The position numbers and the translations under genes were made by a program. Below the pieces are notes generated by a model. That model saw only the letters and a list, made by a program, of their open reading frames with translations, was not told where the DNA came from and ran no database searches. This document shows, in pieces, positions 12,801 through 23,891 of a stretch of 62,000 bases of DNA (its first letter is position 1; every line of letters starts with the position of its first letter). Source of the DNA: Mesostigma viride (Eukaryota > Streptophyta > Mesostigmatophyceae > Mesostigmatales > Mesostigmataceae); assembly GCA_009746045.1 (NCBI GenBank), contig RPFO01000082.1:139093-201092 (forward strand), read 5' to 3'.

Positions 12801-13168
12801 TGAAGCTGTGGGTTGCGGGTGGTGGCAGAGGCCTGGAGTGTATATGGTGTGGTTTCCAATCGACGAGCTATACAGCGCTGTGCTTTTCAGTTTGTGAATG
12901 ACTTAGCATATTGAATCTTATCGTAGTACTATGTTTCCCCTCGTCCTTTTCATTTCCCCGGCAGGGTCGTGGCAAGCTGGACGTCTCCATATCTGAGGAT
13001 GATGGCGACACTTGGAAGCATGTGGCAACGCTTGAAGATGCGCATGGCAGGCTGGAGGAGTACTCGTACCCGGCGGTGATCGAGGATGATCATGGCCTGG
13101 TTCATGTGACGTACACCTATCAAAGGAAATACATCAAGCACGTAGCCTTGAACCCAGCGTCGTTCTGA
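9820..13168 (+). CDS. secreted sialidase-like (BNR/Asp-box) protein, 6 exons, 453 aa
   Basis: Exons: 9820-10380, 10731-10821, 11207-11372, 12091-12264, 12630-12795 and 12965-13168. All introns are GT-AG and the spliced length is 1362 nt. The N-terminus is a clear signal peptide (about residues 1-25: Ala/Leu/Val-rich core, then PATG), so the protein should be secreted or lumenal. Three Asp-box-type motifs are visible: SLDGGVHW (exon 2), SSDGARTW (end of exon 3) and SEDDGDTW (exon 6, residues 396-403, canonical). This fits a beta-propeller of the BNR_2 family, which includes plant proteins annotated sialidase-like whose substrate is not established. I did not identify the full arginine triad of true sialidases, so enzymatic activity is inferred only from the fold. 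Confidence 0.88.
10918..11079. repeat. 9-bp minisatellite in sialidase intron 2
   Basis: About 18 tandem copies of CACTCCTCG. The period is a multiple of three, so it is open in several frames and produces spurious Arg-Thr-Pro, Leu-Ala and Gly-Val-Arg ORFs. It lies fully inside intron 2. Confidence 0.95.
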
Positions 13169-13189
13169 GATTTGTTAGTTGTGTAGTCA

Positions 13190-13405
13190 AGATTAGAGGT
13201 ACCAGAGGTCTAGAAAGTACTTGTGTGTCATGCGCAGAGGCATGGCACGTAGTAAGCTACACTAATCTCGTTGTAAAGTAACTATACAAAAAGGTTGAAA
13301 AACAAACTATGACCGATCGTCCATAAGTAAGTAAGTACTTGCGTGTCATGCGCAAAGGCATGCCACCGAGTACTATGCTAATCTCATTAGAAAAATAATT
13401 CTCTG
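13190..13405 (-). mobile_element. two short LINE-B 3' ends, reversed, in tandem
   Basis: Two fragments, about 13205-13290 and 13326-13404, are reverse complements of the B 3' terminus (TGCGCATGACACGCAAGTAC before a TTAC tail). The second is flanked by an exact 11-bp TSD, GATCGTCCATA, at 13315-13325 and 13405-13415. Both are severely 5'-truncated insertions. Confidence 0.75.
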
Positions 13406-13415
13406 ATCGTCCATA

Positions 13416-14230
13416 ATTAATTAATTAATTAATTAATTACACACATGCATGCTTTCGTCGGGGAGTCACGGAGCACCAGAGAGCTTTTAATCCCTGAGTG
13501 TACGTACACAGCGGGAAGGGGGGCAGGGGCAGAGATCGAACCCCCCTTCCCTCATGCCACATGCATGCCACAGGGTGTACATGCAATCGGACCCGTCGAA
13601 ACGATATCCGGCATCCCCTGCACATGCAGGTCCCTGCCCCTTGACAGATTGAAGATGCACCTTGGGCTTCTTGGGGTCTTGCTTGTGCATGGCGGAGGTA
13701 TACCATTATAATCTGGCCACAGGTCGATCGCGTCCCGGCGCTGCTGCTGCCATGCATGCAGCTGAGCGGCCGGGCCGCAGGGGTCAGGCCGTCATCCAAC
13801 GTCCATATGGAGGGGAGGTCGTGCAACTTCTTGCGGCGAGAGAGGAACAGCTGCTTAAGTATCCACAACATTTGGAGCTGAAGGTAAGCAGAACTAGCTG
13901 GTTGGGGTGCTGTCTTGTCCCGTGAATGCCAGAAAGCCTGTCGGTGTCCACGCAGCTCTACTTCACCTTCGACTGCTCCAGTTGGGTAAGTAGCTTGCTC
14001 CTGAGCTTTTCCTCAAGAGAGGTTGCTGTCTCCCCTGGCTGCTGGCGGAAGCGGCACAGCACCACTCTGCATACATTGGCAGCGCGAGCGTGGTTGCATG
14101 GTGTCCTTGCGTTCTTCTGCTCGGCGATGGGCTTCCCTTTCCTGCAGCTTCGTGGCGATGGCGTCCGTGCATGGTCGAGGTGGTCGATCGTGCATGCATC
14201 ATGCCGGCCCCAACCAGCTGCACTACGATG
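13416..14230 (-). mobile_element. element A, reversed degenerate copy
   Basis: Read on the minus strand, it ends with the A 3' terminus (a hairpin around GGTGCTCCGTGACTCCCC, then a TTAA-type tail at 13416-13440). Further in, the minus strand keeps pieces of the A ORF1 (TDAIATKLQE-like). Frameshifts and short insertions such as GATC and CATG break the ORF. The outer boundary near 14230 is approximate. It lies between the convergent sialidase-like and transporter genes. Confidence 0.7.
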
Positions 14231-14420
14231 GGGATCGACGTAATCCTTAGATCCGAGTGCTGTTAGCGTCAACAGTCATTAATGGCGCGGTCGAGCTAGG
14301 CGGTCATGTGGCGGCTATCTGGCCTAAGGGGCATACAACCAGCCACTTCCCTTCCAACTTTAATCATTGCTAATTTTCCCATTTGTCATTGGCCTATCTA
14401 TGCCGGACCAGCCTGCACTG

Positions 14421-17400
14421 TCAAACACCATCATGCCTGGTGCTTTGTCCACTCTGGTGCACCATGGCAAAGTTCAGTGACACAAAACCCACAGCAATCA
14501 TAATTGATCCGACGATGCTGGAGGCGGTTATAGTTGCTCCATGGGCAAGCACATCCACTACCATGGATGCTGGGATCGCAAGTATGACGCCTGTCGATCA
14601 CCCAACAAAGACAGTCAAGACCAAAAAGGCACAACAGCATGCACACAGTCCGTGTACATCAGGTCGGTGCTTACGCACAGGTTGGTGCTGTGCATCCAAG
14701 TCTACACAAGAGATGATTCAGACAGCAAACCGCAGGTATCAGCTCTGTGATTCCGCTCTCTTGATGGCTGGTGAGGTAGACGTGGTCACTACCTGCAGCC
14801 ATGTGGTTGTGCGATACTATACCAGGTCTAGATAGTGAGCAATACGCCATAACGTGACCTCATCTGTAGCAGCAACAGGCATAAACAACAGAGATCTATC
14901 GGAGCCTTGCAACATCCCCAGAGTGAAAGATATAAGAAAGGAGGACAAAGTTTCAGAAGTCACCCAAAACATCGACGGCCACAAAAACCTGCCTCCATGC
15001 TGGTTTCAATGCAGCAGCTCTGGCGAATGTCGGCTGCATGTGGATTAGGAAGCTGCAACCCTAACAGCTGCTCTTCATGCCATCGAACCAATACATACAC
15101 CCATTAACAAAATATGGCGTGACAGCTCAAATCCACACCTGATTTATACCAGGTTGGTTACGGCTGGCAGTGCCTGGCATCGGAAAAGAGCACACCTGGC
15201 GCATGTATATGAGTTATGGCGCAAGCGATACCAGGACAGTGGTCCAGCATACTAACCGGCTCTCAGCCATGGAGGGACACGCACCAATGGATATGAATAG
15301 CGGCGAGCTGATGATGATGCCGACCACCAGGAAGACGCAGTAGCCAATCTCCATCAGGGAGTTGGCGACGATGACCTTCATCTCCACCTGTGCATGGGAA
15401 GTCACGGATGATTGGGCCGTCACGTACCCATGAGCCAGTTGGCATCACAAGAAGCCAGTCAGCAAGATGTGTAGTGCCAGTCATATGCCAGAGGGAGAAA
15501 ATGAATAACCAAGCTATAAATGCATAAGCGATGGCTGTCAGCCTCACTAAGCAGGCATATGTCCGCATACACCTCTCCATGTGCTCGAGGGCTTCCCCTT
15601 GTTCTCTATTCGTGTCGCTCCTATCTTCCACCCACATCAACAAAGGTTTGAAGGCGTGAATGGGTGTGGGAAGGAGAAATCACACAGGGCCGGCAAATGC
15701 CTTCAGGTTCAATGTCGGGCCTTCAGTACAGGGTTGTGGTGCTGGCCTCCTTCCAAGGTGCGTTCCAGCGAGCTGCCGTCTCCATACAACAGCTAACAAG
15801 AATGTACCTAGAAGCCAGCAATGGCCCAAGGGACTCTGAATGGTTCGATGAGCGTGAGGCCCCTTGCCCAATCTCAGCCAAAAAGCGCCAATTCTAGATG
15901 GCCAAGGGCACACAAGATACACCCTGGATGACATATCGTTGGCGCTCCTTGTGTGGCATGGCTGCCAACACAGTGGTCCGACATCGCACGTCCAAATCAC
16001 ACTCATGTATCACATATTGACATAGTACTCGTGTAGGGCACAGTGGTCCGACGTCCGCACACGCAAATGTCCCATGCACCTTCCCTTACACATGTTCCCT
16101 TGACCCCCCATTCCTCCCTCCTCTGCTACGCCTGCGTCACCTGTGCATGCCATGCGTGGTGAGGGTGCCCCAGCAAACAAAAGGGCGCTCAAGCAAACAT
16201 CAGGGCGACTAAGCAAGCAAAAGGGCGCCCGAGCAAACATCAGGGCGCCCAAGCAAACATCAGGGCGCCCATGTGAACACTCGTGTCGAGGGTGCCCCAT
16301 GAATCGTGCGAACGCTCACCGCGTCGGGCCAGCACAAGACCTCCCACCGCGCGTAGTGCAGCGGCAGCAGCGGCAGCCCCCACAGCAGCACAGTCGCGGC
16401 ACCGACCACGCCCACGTACAGAAACGAACCGAGCAACAGCTGATGAAGGGTGATGTCACGGCTGGCAGGGTGGGCGGCACCACCTGCCCCGTGTGCCAGC
16501 ATACACATCGCACAGCGGTGTCTGTGCTTGCTGTCGCTGCCAGGGCTGTCTTTCTCCCACGCATGGCCGTCAGCCCTAGCGTCCGCCCCAGGTGGAACGC
16601 TCAGAGGTAGCCAAGGCCCCTGTTGCCTGCTGGGCGTGCCCTGGGCTGTGCCGCCCTCTGTGTCCTGAGAGATTCCAAAGCCACGGTTTCTGTTGGCATC
16701 CGTGGGTGCGGCCGCCCCAGCAGGAATAATGACGGCGCTGTCAACATGATCAGCAGTTTCTAACATGGCGTCATGGCCACTATTTTTCCGTGGCGTTCTG
16801 GGGGACAGTGCGGGGGCAGGGCTGCATGCTTCCGTCACCGCCGGATGCCCCACTGCCACCTTGTGACAGGTGCCAGTGTCATGCTCACATGGGCCGCGGC
16901 TTGTGTCATACACAAGCCTCTTCTCTTGGCCATTTTGGGGTGACTGCTGCATCCTGTCACACTCTAGTGCTCCGTACTGGCCGGGGGCGAGACCCTTGGG
17001 GGCGTGCGCGCCCCCGTCACCCCTGTCCTCATTATTGTCCATGGAACACAAACAACTACCCTCGTCATTGGAGCAGGCGGAAGTTCTTCCCGTTGCGTCG
17101 TCAGCAACCATCTCGCAAGGGCCCGTGTCGGATGCCGGCAGCATGAGTGGCTGCTGCTCCTCCTCAAATACTAATGCACTCGCCGCATGCCTCTTTTTCT
17201 GCAACAAGCGTCTAACCTCCCCCTCCGACTCCATGCCCCGATCAACGTTGCCCACCCCGCGCTCACCCGGCCCCTTCGCGGCCACCCTGGCCCGCACTAA
17301 GGGCAGCCGCCCCACATCCGCGTGGCAGGGCACGGACCGCAGCGGCACCATGACTGCGTAGAGCACCTCGTAGAGCGCATAGAAAAATGCGGATGCCAGC

Positions 17401-19466
17401 ACCGCTGCGATTCCCAGCGCGCTGTTGCTGGCATGGGAAGGGCCGCCGCCCCCCTCAAGGGGGATGTTTGGTGGCGGGGTGTGGTCATGGGCCACTTGCT
17501 GGTCGCTGGCGCTGGTTGGGTGGGAGAGGTAAGCGCCATCCGTGTGCGTGCCGGGGTCGAGCTGCGAGGTTTGTGCGGAGATAATGGCCACGCCGCTGAT
17601 GCAAAGCAAGAGGGAGCCCAGCTGGTGGTTGCTCATGCAAGGTGGGGTAGGGAAGGGCGAAGGTGGGGTGGGGAGGGGCGAAGGTGGGGTGGGGAGGGAT
17701 GAGGGTGAGATGAGGCAAAGCTAGAGGCTAGAGATGAGGCAAAGCAACGCAGCAATGTGCTATAAAAGCAACTTGCAGGCAGGGTGAGCCAGCGGGCACG
17801 GGCAGTAATGGGGTGCCCAGTGCAAACTGCCCGCTGTCTCACGGGGCCGGGTGGCGGGTGATGGGGCAAAGGACCATGCCCCGTGGACACGTGCCTGACG
17901 CTTTGGTGAACGTCACTGTTGTGTGCATGCATATGCTGTCTACAAGTCGATTCCCATGTGTGCATGAATGTGTGCTTTACACCCATGCATAGCTGGGCAG
18001 GCTCGGCTCTTCAGGCAAACAAAAGTAGCACATTCCAGTGGGACACAGGAACGATAAAGGGAAATGTTTTCAGGCAAACAAAAGTAGCACATTCCAGTGG
18101 GACACAGGAACGATAAAGGGAAATGTTTTCAGGCAAACAAAAGTAGCACATTCCAGTGGGACACAGGAACGATAAAGGGAAATGTTTTCAGGCAAACAAA
18201 AGTAGCACATTCCAGTGGGACACAGGAACGATAAAGGGACATGTTTTCAGGCAAACAAAAATAGCACATTCCAGTGGGACACAGGAACGATAAAGGGACA
18301 TGTTTTCAGGCAAACAAAAGTAGCACATTCCAGTGGGACACAGGAACGATAAAGGGACATGTTATCGCAGGGCTATACATCACCTCAAGAATGCCTGCCC
18401 ACTAAGGAAGGAGCACATGGCGCCAGCTGGCAAGCGGAAGCCATTTCCCCGCAGCCCGCATGGTGCACTGCCCAACTATATAACTCCATGGAGCTCACCT
18501 TGAGGGCGGTTGCCTTCTCCCCTAGGAAGGCGTGGGATAGGCCAAAGACAAACACACAGGAGGACTGGTAGATGGCTGTGTTCACATTCACGTCGGTGTG
18601 CTGGAGCGAGTAGTACCTGGCGTTTGTCACGGGGAAGGGGGGCAATAGGGATGGGAGAAAACAGCACAGGGCAGCCTGTTATGGGCGATGCGGGTAGACT
18701 GCAACGATCACGAGTACTGCCGGGCACCCTTGGGGGGAAGTTGGTTAGGGGCACTGGGGCCCAGCAGCCATGGATGTCATGAGGAAGCGTTGCGCCAAGC
18801 CCTTCTTAAACCCAACGAGATGCAAGCAGATGTTCATCCCACATGACTCGCGAACACCGGGGTGGTGCTGTTCAGCTGCATGTGCCATCGTCTGCTTCCG
18901 AGTCACAGGCAGAGAGGCCCAATGCATAAACCTTGGGTAATCTTGCCGTTCACTGTGCCAGGTGCCAGGATGGCAGCCACGATACCCAGAAGAGGGGAAA
19001 TCGCCAGGGTTCTTATGCACCGGGCAAACAACCGGTTCTCATGCACCGGCACTTCTGCCTGTAAATTAGTTGACAATATAAGAAATACACTTAGCGAGGG
19101 TCAGCTCCCTGCGGACTTGAGCGTGCAATGAAACAGGTCGAGTGGATCACACCAAACTCACCAAAGGATTCTTAAGATGAACAACAGCGAAGAAAAGACG
19201 ACCCCCACTTTCGTCCATTCTCGCCAGCGCACGTGACTAAGCAGATTCTTCCTGAATAAGTACGCTACTACCAGAGGCAACGGGATGATATAGCCGCATT
19301 GAGTTACCCATGTCAGGAACCAGACGCGAGGCTTTTGCAGGTCAGGAGAAGTGCGCTGGGACGTCTCAAGCCAACGCGTTATCTCTGCCTGTCCCACCCA
19401 TGAGCTGATTAGGCATACTACAAGCAATGCGCTGGCAGATGTCCGGGCGACCCCATCTAAAGCCAT
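14421..19466 (-). CDS. SLC35F-type drug/metabolite transporter, 5 exons, 665 aa
   Basis: Exons on the minus strand: 19466-19162, 18616-18499, 17621-16320, 15387-15285 and 14590-14421; total 1998 nt. The core matches the SLC35F/DMT fold of about ten helices. Exon 1 holds three helices, including SSWVGQAEITRW. Exon 2 has NVNTAIYQSSCVFVF followed by LGEKAT, a hallmark of the family. Exon 3 carries three helices, exon 4 VANSLMEIGYCVFLVVG then SSPLFISIG, and exon 5 the final pair ending before a short polar tail. Substrates of SLC35F members are poorly known. Exon 3 is odd: about 290 low-complexity polar residues (roughly 240-530) sit between two helices, where relatives have a short loop. Several introns hold minisatellites. 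Confidence 0.87.
16184..16272. repeat. about 22-bp minisatellite in transporter intron 3
   Basis: About four copies of a unit built on CAAACATCAGGGCGCCCAAG lie in the intron just downstream of exon 3 of the minus-strand transporter. Confidence 0.7.
18011..18364. repeat. 60-bp tandem array, 6 copies, in transporter intron 2
   Basis: Six nearly identical 60-bp units beginning CAGGCAAACAAAAGTAGCAC. They differ only at a few positions (GAAATG or GACATG, AAAAGTAG or AAAAATAG). There are no unique spacers, so this is a minisatellite, not CRISPR. Confidence 0.95.
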
Positions 19467-20472
19467 GCATCCCCGGCTATGGGTGTATGGGCTACTTGGC
19501 GAATCCTCGGCAAATACGGCAGCCTAACGAGAAGATGTCATATGCCAATTTGGCCACATTGCTCGTCAGGCGTGCAGGAATCCCGCATATTTTCAAAAAA
19601 CGAGGCCGTTTTCCTAGCTATCATGGACTCGCTGCCTTAGACTGGCGTGTTGATCCAGTGGCACTTCTACTCCAGCCTTGGCGGAACCACGTGGCGTCAG
19701 TGGGCAGAATGTAGGCTAATCCAATAGTTTACTGCCATGTGGGGCGTTTGTTACCTGTATTTATCGAGGGGCTGTTGTTTAGCTCGATTATGGGCTTCCC
19801 CTGGCCCCTGGGCTTCCTCCCATGATCGGTTACAAAGAAAATGTTGCACTGTCAGTGCCTATTTATCAGGACCTTGTCGGCCTTTGAATTTAGATAGGGC
19901 CGTTTTGAAGTCTTAATAGATAGTTTATATGAAGCCGACCTGTTGGGCGTTGGCACTTGGCTCAGTTGGCTGTAAGGTCACTAGTCTATTGTGATACATA
20001 CTGTAGGTACGCCCTCTGAGCACAGCGCATGTACATAACGCTGGCGATGTCTATATAGTCTCAAAAAAAAAAACCTCAAAAATAAATGTATCTTATTGCA
20101 CGATGCACCCGCGCTAGCAGCGTACCGATATGTAGAGATACCGTAAGTAGCGTGATTAGCGTCGGAAGGTTGCCTGCATGATTGTGCAAAGTTGATCCAA
20201 GGCCAAACGTGGGTCGATCGCCATAATAACTTCGGGGGTCATTCATTGTTCACTGGAGCAGTGGCCCGTCAACGGACCATGATCGAAATATCATATTGAA
20301 ATAGGCTGTGATAAGGTTGCGGTGTGTACTGTGGCTCGATTTAACCCTCGTAGAGTTTGAGCTAGTTCTGCCACGATTTCGGATTGCAGCCCCGCGAATC
20401 GGAAATGCAATTAGACTAACAATATCTGTCTAGAGACGCCTTATAACACCTGCCTCTGTAGAGTTCAGAAAT
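19467..20472. promoter_or_regulatory. divergent intergenic region, transporter (-) and BBIP1 (+)
   Basis: About 1 kb separates the two start codons, which face away from each other, so both promoters must lie here or in the 5' UTRs. I see no clear TATA box, RNA gene or ORF. A short A-rich run is at 20066-20076. Confidence 0.4.
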
Positions 20473-20981
20473 ATGGACGGCGAGGAGGCAAAGGTAACGA
20501 ACCCTGTTGCTGGGGGAATTGATCTGCTTTTGTCTTCAACTTTGCGCCGAAATCTATGTACCATGGAATAATGTCATCATAACCGAGTATCTGCTTCTGC
20601 ATTCTGCGGGACCTGCAGGGGGCTAGCAAGCAGCCAGTACTGCAAGAAATTCTTCCGAAGGCTGGGCTTGTCTACTCGGAGAAGGGCAACCTCAGCGAGG
20701 TACTTGCTTGTCGTCAACCCATTTTTCATTAATTTACCCGAGCAAGGCTTTCTCGTAATCTGCACGACAACCTGCTATGAATTTCACGGAGACAGTTCCC
20801 CCCAGCCCTCGACCGACCTTATGAATACTTTTTCTTGTTTGTGTCAACGGTTTATGTCGGGCAGGTCCTGTGCAAGCCCAAGATCATGCCGTTGAAGTCC
20901 ATTACCCTGGAGAGGCTGGAGCAAATGGAGAAGGCTGCGGCCGCCATGTCGCAAGCGCAGCCTGACGGAGGAGCCTTTTGA
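20473..20981 (+). CDS. BBIP1: BBSome-interacting protein 1 (BBIP1/BBS18), 3 exons, 72 aa
   Basis: Exons: 20473-20493 (7 codons), 20619-20699 (27 codons) and 20865-20981 (38 codons plus stop), all joined in phase 0 with GT-AG introns. The protein contains [20 protein letters not shown] followed by [20 protein letters not shown]. These match the conserved core of animal BBIP1 (EVLPKQG...VLCKPKLLPLKSLTLEKLE). Human BBIP1 is 92 residues, so 72 is close to the usual size. BBIP1 is a small helical subunit of the BBSome, the coat that moves membrane proteins along cilia. The first exon is very short and its start is the first ATG in frame. This gene implies a ciliated life stage. Confidence 0.93.
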
Positions 20982-21410
20982 AGACGGTTCAGTGACAAGA
21001 CAGACTTGGTCTGCTGATGTCTCCGCGCCTAGATTGTTTGGTACGGCGACACCAAAAGATAGTGGTAGCATCTACTTCCTCTGGAGATCTGCCAGCGGTC
21101 TGCCAACGCTGTTGATGGCAAGATGCCCACCGGGTTCCTGAGTTGAACGAGTTGGATGGTCTGGCACATGGCTCCGCTATTTTATGCTTGCGGCAAAAAG
21201 CTGTGCACCGGCCTCATGCACGGGTACATTGTATCCGATGTCGGACTGCAACCAATATCACGGACGGTTCGCCTGATCCCGCAACTTTGATTGCTGATTG
21301 CACATTTATAGAAATGTGTGACAAAGTAGCCATTTCTGATTTCCCATGGCCCCATCTCAGCGCCGGCCAAGTCATAACAGGCGAGCACTGGTCGCCATTG
21401 TTTAGATCTA
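20982..21410. other. BBIP1 3' flank, no gene seen
   Basis: No coding region, RNA gene or repeat is recognised between the BBIP1 stop and the first retroelement fragment. Confidence 0.5.
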
Positions 21411-21678
21411 AGTAAGTACTTGCGTCTCATGCGCATAAGTTAGTAAGTAAAATTAAATCAAATCAAATTGTAACATATCTCCGTTGGGAGTACATGTAGC
21501 ACATATCCCTGAGAAGGGGCGTATGGCTTTTATTAATACATTCTTGGGTACTTCCTGCAAGGGCAACTAGGTGTAAACTACGCCTGCTCTGGGTGCACAA
21601 AGCTAGTGCACCTGCACACCACTATGTATTCCGGCACCTAGGGCGCGGACATAGGGGGGAAGATCATCATGGCTATGC
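21411..21678 (-). mobile_element. reversed LINE 3' ends (B-like, then C)
   Basis: At 21411-21435 there is a reversed B-like terminus (GTAAGTACTTGCGTCTCATGCGC). From about 21446 a reversed C 3' UTR follows, with an AAATC/AAATT-type tail, the CTCCGTTGGGAG hairpin and the GCACATATCCCTGAGAAGGGG arm. Both are strongly 5'-truncated. Confidence 0.7.
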
Positions 21679-21679
21679 A

Positions 21680-21806
21680 ATTAATTATTAATTAATGAAA
21701 CTTGTGCTCCCGCTGGGGAGTCACGGAGCACCGAAGTGCTTTTAGTCCCTGTGTGTGCACAACAGGAGAAAGGGCAGAGACCCCCTTTCTCCTTCATGCC
21801 AAAGGA
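21680..21806 (-). mobile_element. element A 3' end, reversed, 5'-truncated
   Basis: About 125 bases are the reverse complement of the A 3' terminus (compare 23063-23183), including the TTAA tail and the GCACCGAAGTGC hairpin. Truncation occurs at CCAAAGG. With the forward copy ending at 23183 it mimics long terminal inverted repeats, but the two belong to separate insertions. Confidence 0.75.
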
Positions 21807-21922
21807 GGTTATTGGCCCTGAGGATAGCCGCTACACTACCGCTACACTACGTACCGCCTCGTCTGCCATTACAGTAGAGGACAGCTCGGATGAGGATTAT
21901 ACATCCCCATCTATAGTGCTTA
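21807..21922 (+). mobile_element. LINE-B ORF2 C-terminus, interrupted by LINE-D
   Basis: Encodes the acidic B tail (SAITVEDSSDEDY), which matches the end of B copy 2 at 37555-37647. It is cut at TAGTGCTTA (21914-21922), and the rest of B resumes after the second copy of that 9-mer at 23425-23433. The intervening DNA is a LINE-D insertion. Confidence 0.8.
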
Positions 21923-22156
21923 GCGTAGGATAGCATTTGTAGGACACCTTGCTCGCACCAGCCAGGTCGACACCGCCCTTGGTCTGGCCGGCCCCCAGCG
22001 GCTTGGCCAGCCAGGGCGACACATTCTGACCTGGCCTGGCCCCAAGGGCATTCCCAAAAGGGTAGGGAAACCTGTCACGAACTACATCCAGATGTTGCTG
22101 GACGACCTAGTGGTCCCAGCCCAGTTTGAGAACCGCGTCCACTCTCTCTCCCGTCT

Positions 22157-22771
22157 TTGGACTGCCATATGCAGGACAAGACGCGGTGCACCATTGCATC
22201 CCAGCCACCCCGGCAGGATGCTGGCGACCTCCCGCCGCTCTCCTACGCGGACCTGCTGCGGTCAGCGACCGCCTCCACCACCGACGCCATCGCCACAAAG
22301 CTCCAGGAGCTGGAGGACCACCGCCAGGCCCAGCAACGGGAGGTCACCGATCGCGCTCGCCGCGAGTGCCGAGTGGTGCTACGTCGCTTCCCCCAGAAGC
22401 CAGGTGAGACGTCAACCTCTCTTGCTGACGAGCTCAAGAACCAGCTTCTTACCCTCATGGGCCTGGTAGGTGAGGTAGAACTGCGTGGGTGCCACCGCCT
22501 TCCCCACTCACGGGACAAGGCGGCTCCCCCACCAGTCCTACTCACCTTCTCCTCCCCTGAGGATAAGCAGCGGTTCCTCTCTCGTCGCAAGCGGTTGCAC
22601 GACCTCACCTGGACGCTGGATGACGACCTCACCCCCGCTCAGCAACAGCAGCGACGCGACCTGTGGCCGGAATACCTCCGCCATAAGCAGGACCCCCAGA
22701 AGCCCAAGGTGTACTGGAGGGGCGGGGACCTGATGATCAACCACAAGATGTGGACGCCCCCAGCGGGCTAG
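22157..22771 (+). CDS. element A ORF1 protein (Transposase_22-like), 204 aa
   Basis: An open frame with a coiled-coil-prone N-terminal half (TKLQELEDHRQAQQ) and a C-terminal domain typical of LINE ORF1 proteins: SSPEDKQRFLSRRKRLHD, a segment with DDDLTPAQQQQRRDLWPE, and a closing VYWRGGDLMI. Such domains bind RNA. The first ATG (22157) lies in flanking LINE-D sequence, before the element starts at 22189, so the present ORF is a chimera; inside the element the first in-frame ATG is only midway. The related C ORF1 ends the same way (KRPVYWKG). Whether it is expressed is unknown. Confidence 0.65.
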   Translation: MDCHMQDKTRCTIASQPPRQDAGDLPPLSYADLLRSATASTTDAIATKLQELEDHRQAQQREVTDRARRECRVVLRRFPQKPGETSTSLADELKNQLLTLMGLVGEVELRGCHRLPHSRDKAAPPPVLLTFSSPEDKQRFLSRRKRLHDLTWTLDDDLTPAQQQQRRDLWPEYLRHKQDPQKPKVYWRGGDLMINHKMWTPPAG

Positions 22772-23183
22772 AATAGCAATAGCCCTAGCTTGTAACCATT
22801 GGCGTCACTGCCGCTAAGGCAGCCATGCCTAGAATGTTGCCTAGCTGTGCCAACACACCTAGTCACGTGCCGCCAACGCACGGTACACAACCAGCCATAG
22901 CCTAGTCCTAGTACAGCCATGCTACGCCCTGGCTATGTTCAGATTACTTGCCCACGCTCCTTGCTATGATATGCTCACATGGGTCTTATTGCACCCACAG
23001 TTTGCCGGATCGTTAGCCTGTCCTTTTAGCTAGCCGCGCCCGATTGCAGCTGTGGCATGCCTTTGGCATGAAGGAGACTGGGGGTCTCTGCCCTTTCTCC
23101 TGTAGTGCACACACAGGGATTAAAAGCACTTCGGTGCTCCGTGACTCCCCAACGGGAGCACGAGTTTAATTAATTAATTAATT
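22189..23183 (+). mobile_element. element A: ORF1-only retroelement, about 1 kb, with 11-bp TSD
   Basis: Exact TSD AAGACGCGGTG at 22178-22188 and 23184-23194. The element carries one ORF, a roughly 400-bp 3' UTR, a terminal hairpin region and a TTAA tail. It encodes no endonuclease or reverse transcriptase, so it must be mobilised in trans or be a truncated LINE. A second copy (41675-42746) starts within a few bases of the same point, which argues that this is close to a true 5' end. Other copies: 13416-14230, 37909-38504 (both reversed). Confidence 0.85.
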
Positions 23184-23424
23184 AAGACGCGGTGGCAGAA
23201 GATTGTCAGGGCGCACACGCCCGACCCTGTGGGCAAGCCCCCTCCCCCCAAGAGGAGGCGTTTTGATGAGTAGTGCAGTTAGGATTTTCTAGACTAGATA
23301 GCTTAGAGTTAGGATAGTTCGATTACGCGGCTTCCTCCACCCCACCCATCCATCATGGAATATGTACTACATGATCTCCCAACGGAGCCGGGCATGTTAT
23401 TATTTAATTTAATTTAATTTAATC

Positions 23425-23544
23425 TAGTGCTTAATGGTTGGGGAATGATGCAGACGATAGCATGTTTAAACTTTTGTGTAATTATTTTTTCTATTGAGAT
23501 TAGCATGTAGTACTCTGTGGCATGCCTTTGCGCATGACACGCAA
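23425..23544 (+). mobile_element. LINE-B 3' UTR resuming after the LINE-D insertion
   Basis: Continues B from the right-hand TSD: GGTTGGGGAATGATGCAGACG, then GAGATTAGCAT and TGCGCATGACACGCAAGTAC. It matches 37640-37760 of B copy 2 closely. The final 50 bases resemble U6 snRNA. Confidence 0.8.

Positions 23545-23891
<347 letters not shown>

Larger units (their letters stand above)
21923..23424 (+). mobile_element. LINE-D 3' part inserted in B, itself split by A
   Basis: A 5'-truncated D copy. It begins inside the post-RT region (FVGHLARTSQVDTALG) and continues through LLDDLVVPAQFE to a proline/arginine-rich end (KPPPPKRR), then a 3' UTR with the CTCCCAACGGAG hairpin and an (AATTT)n tail. An exact 9-bp TSD (TAGTGCTTA) flanks it. 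Element A interrupts it at 22189-23183; the D reading frame resumes beyond the second A TSD. Confidence 0.85.

Noticed and set aside
16260-16610. Plus-strand ORF over the transporter exon
   Set aside because: Shadow of transporter exon 3, which is supported by membrane helices and splice phases on the minus strand.
18011-18364. CRISPR-like array
   Set aside because: The 60-bp units are directly adjacent without unique spacers, and the setting is a eukaryotic intron.
21680-23183. Apparent 1.5-kb transposon with 120-bp terminal inverted repeats
   Set aside because: The arms are the 3' ends of two separate A insertions in opposite orientation. TSDs show that the right-hand copy is bounded by 22178-22188 and 23184-23194.
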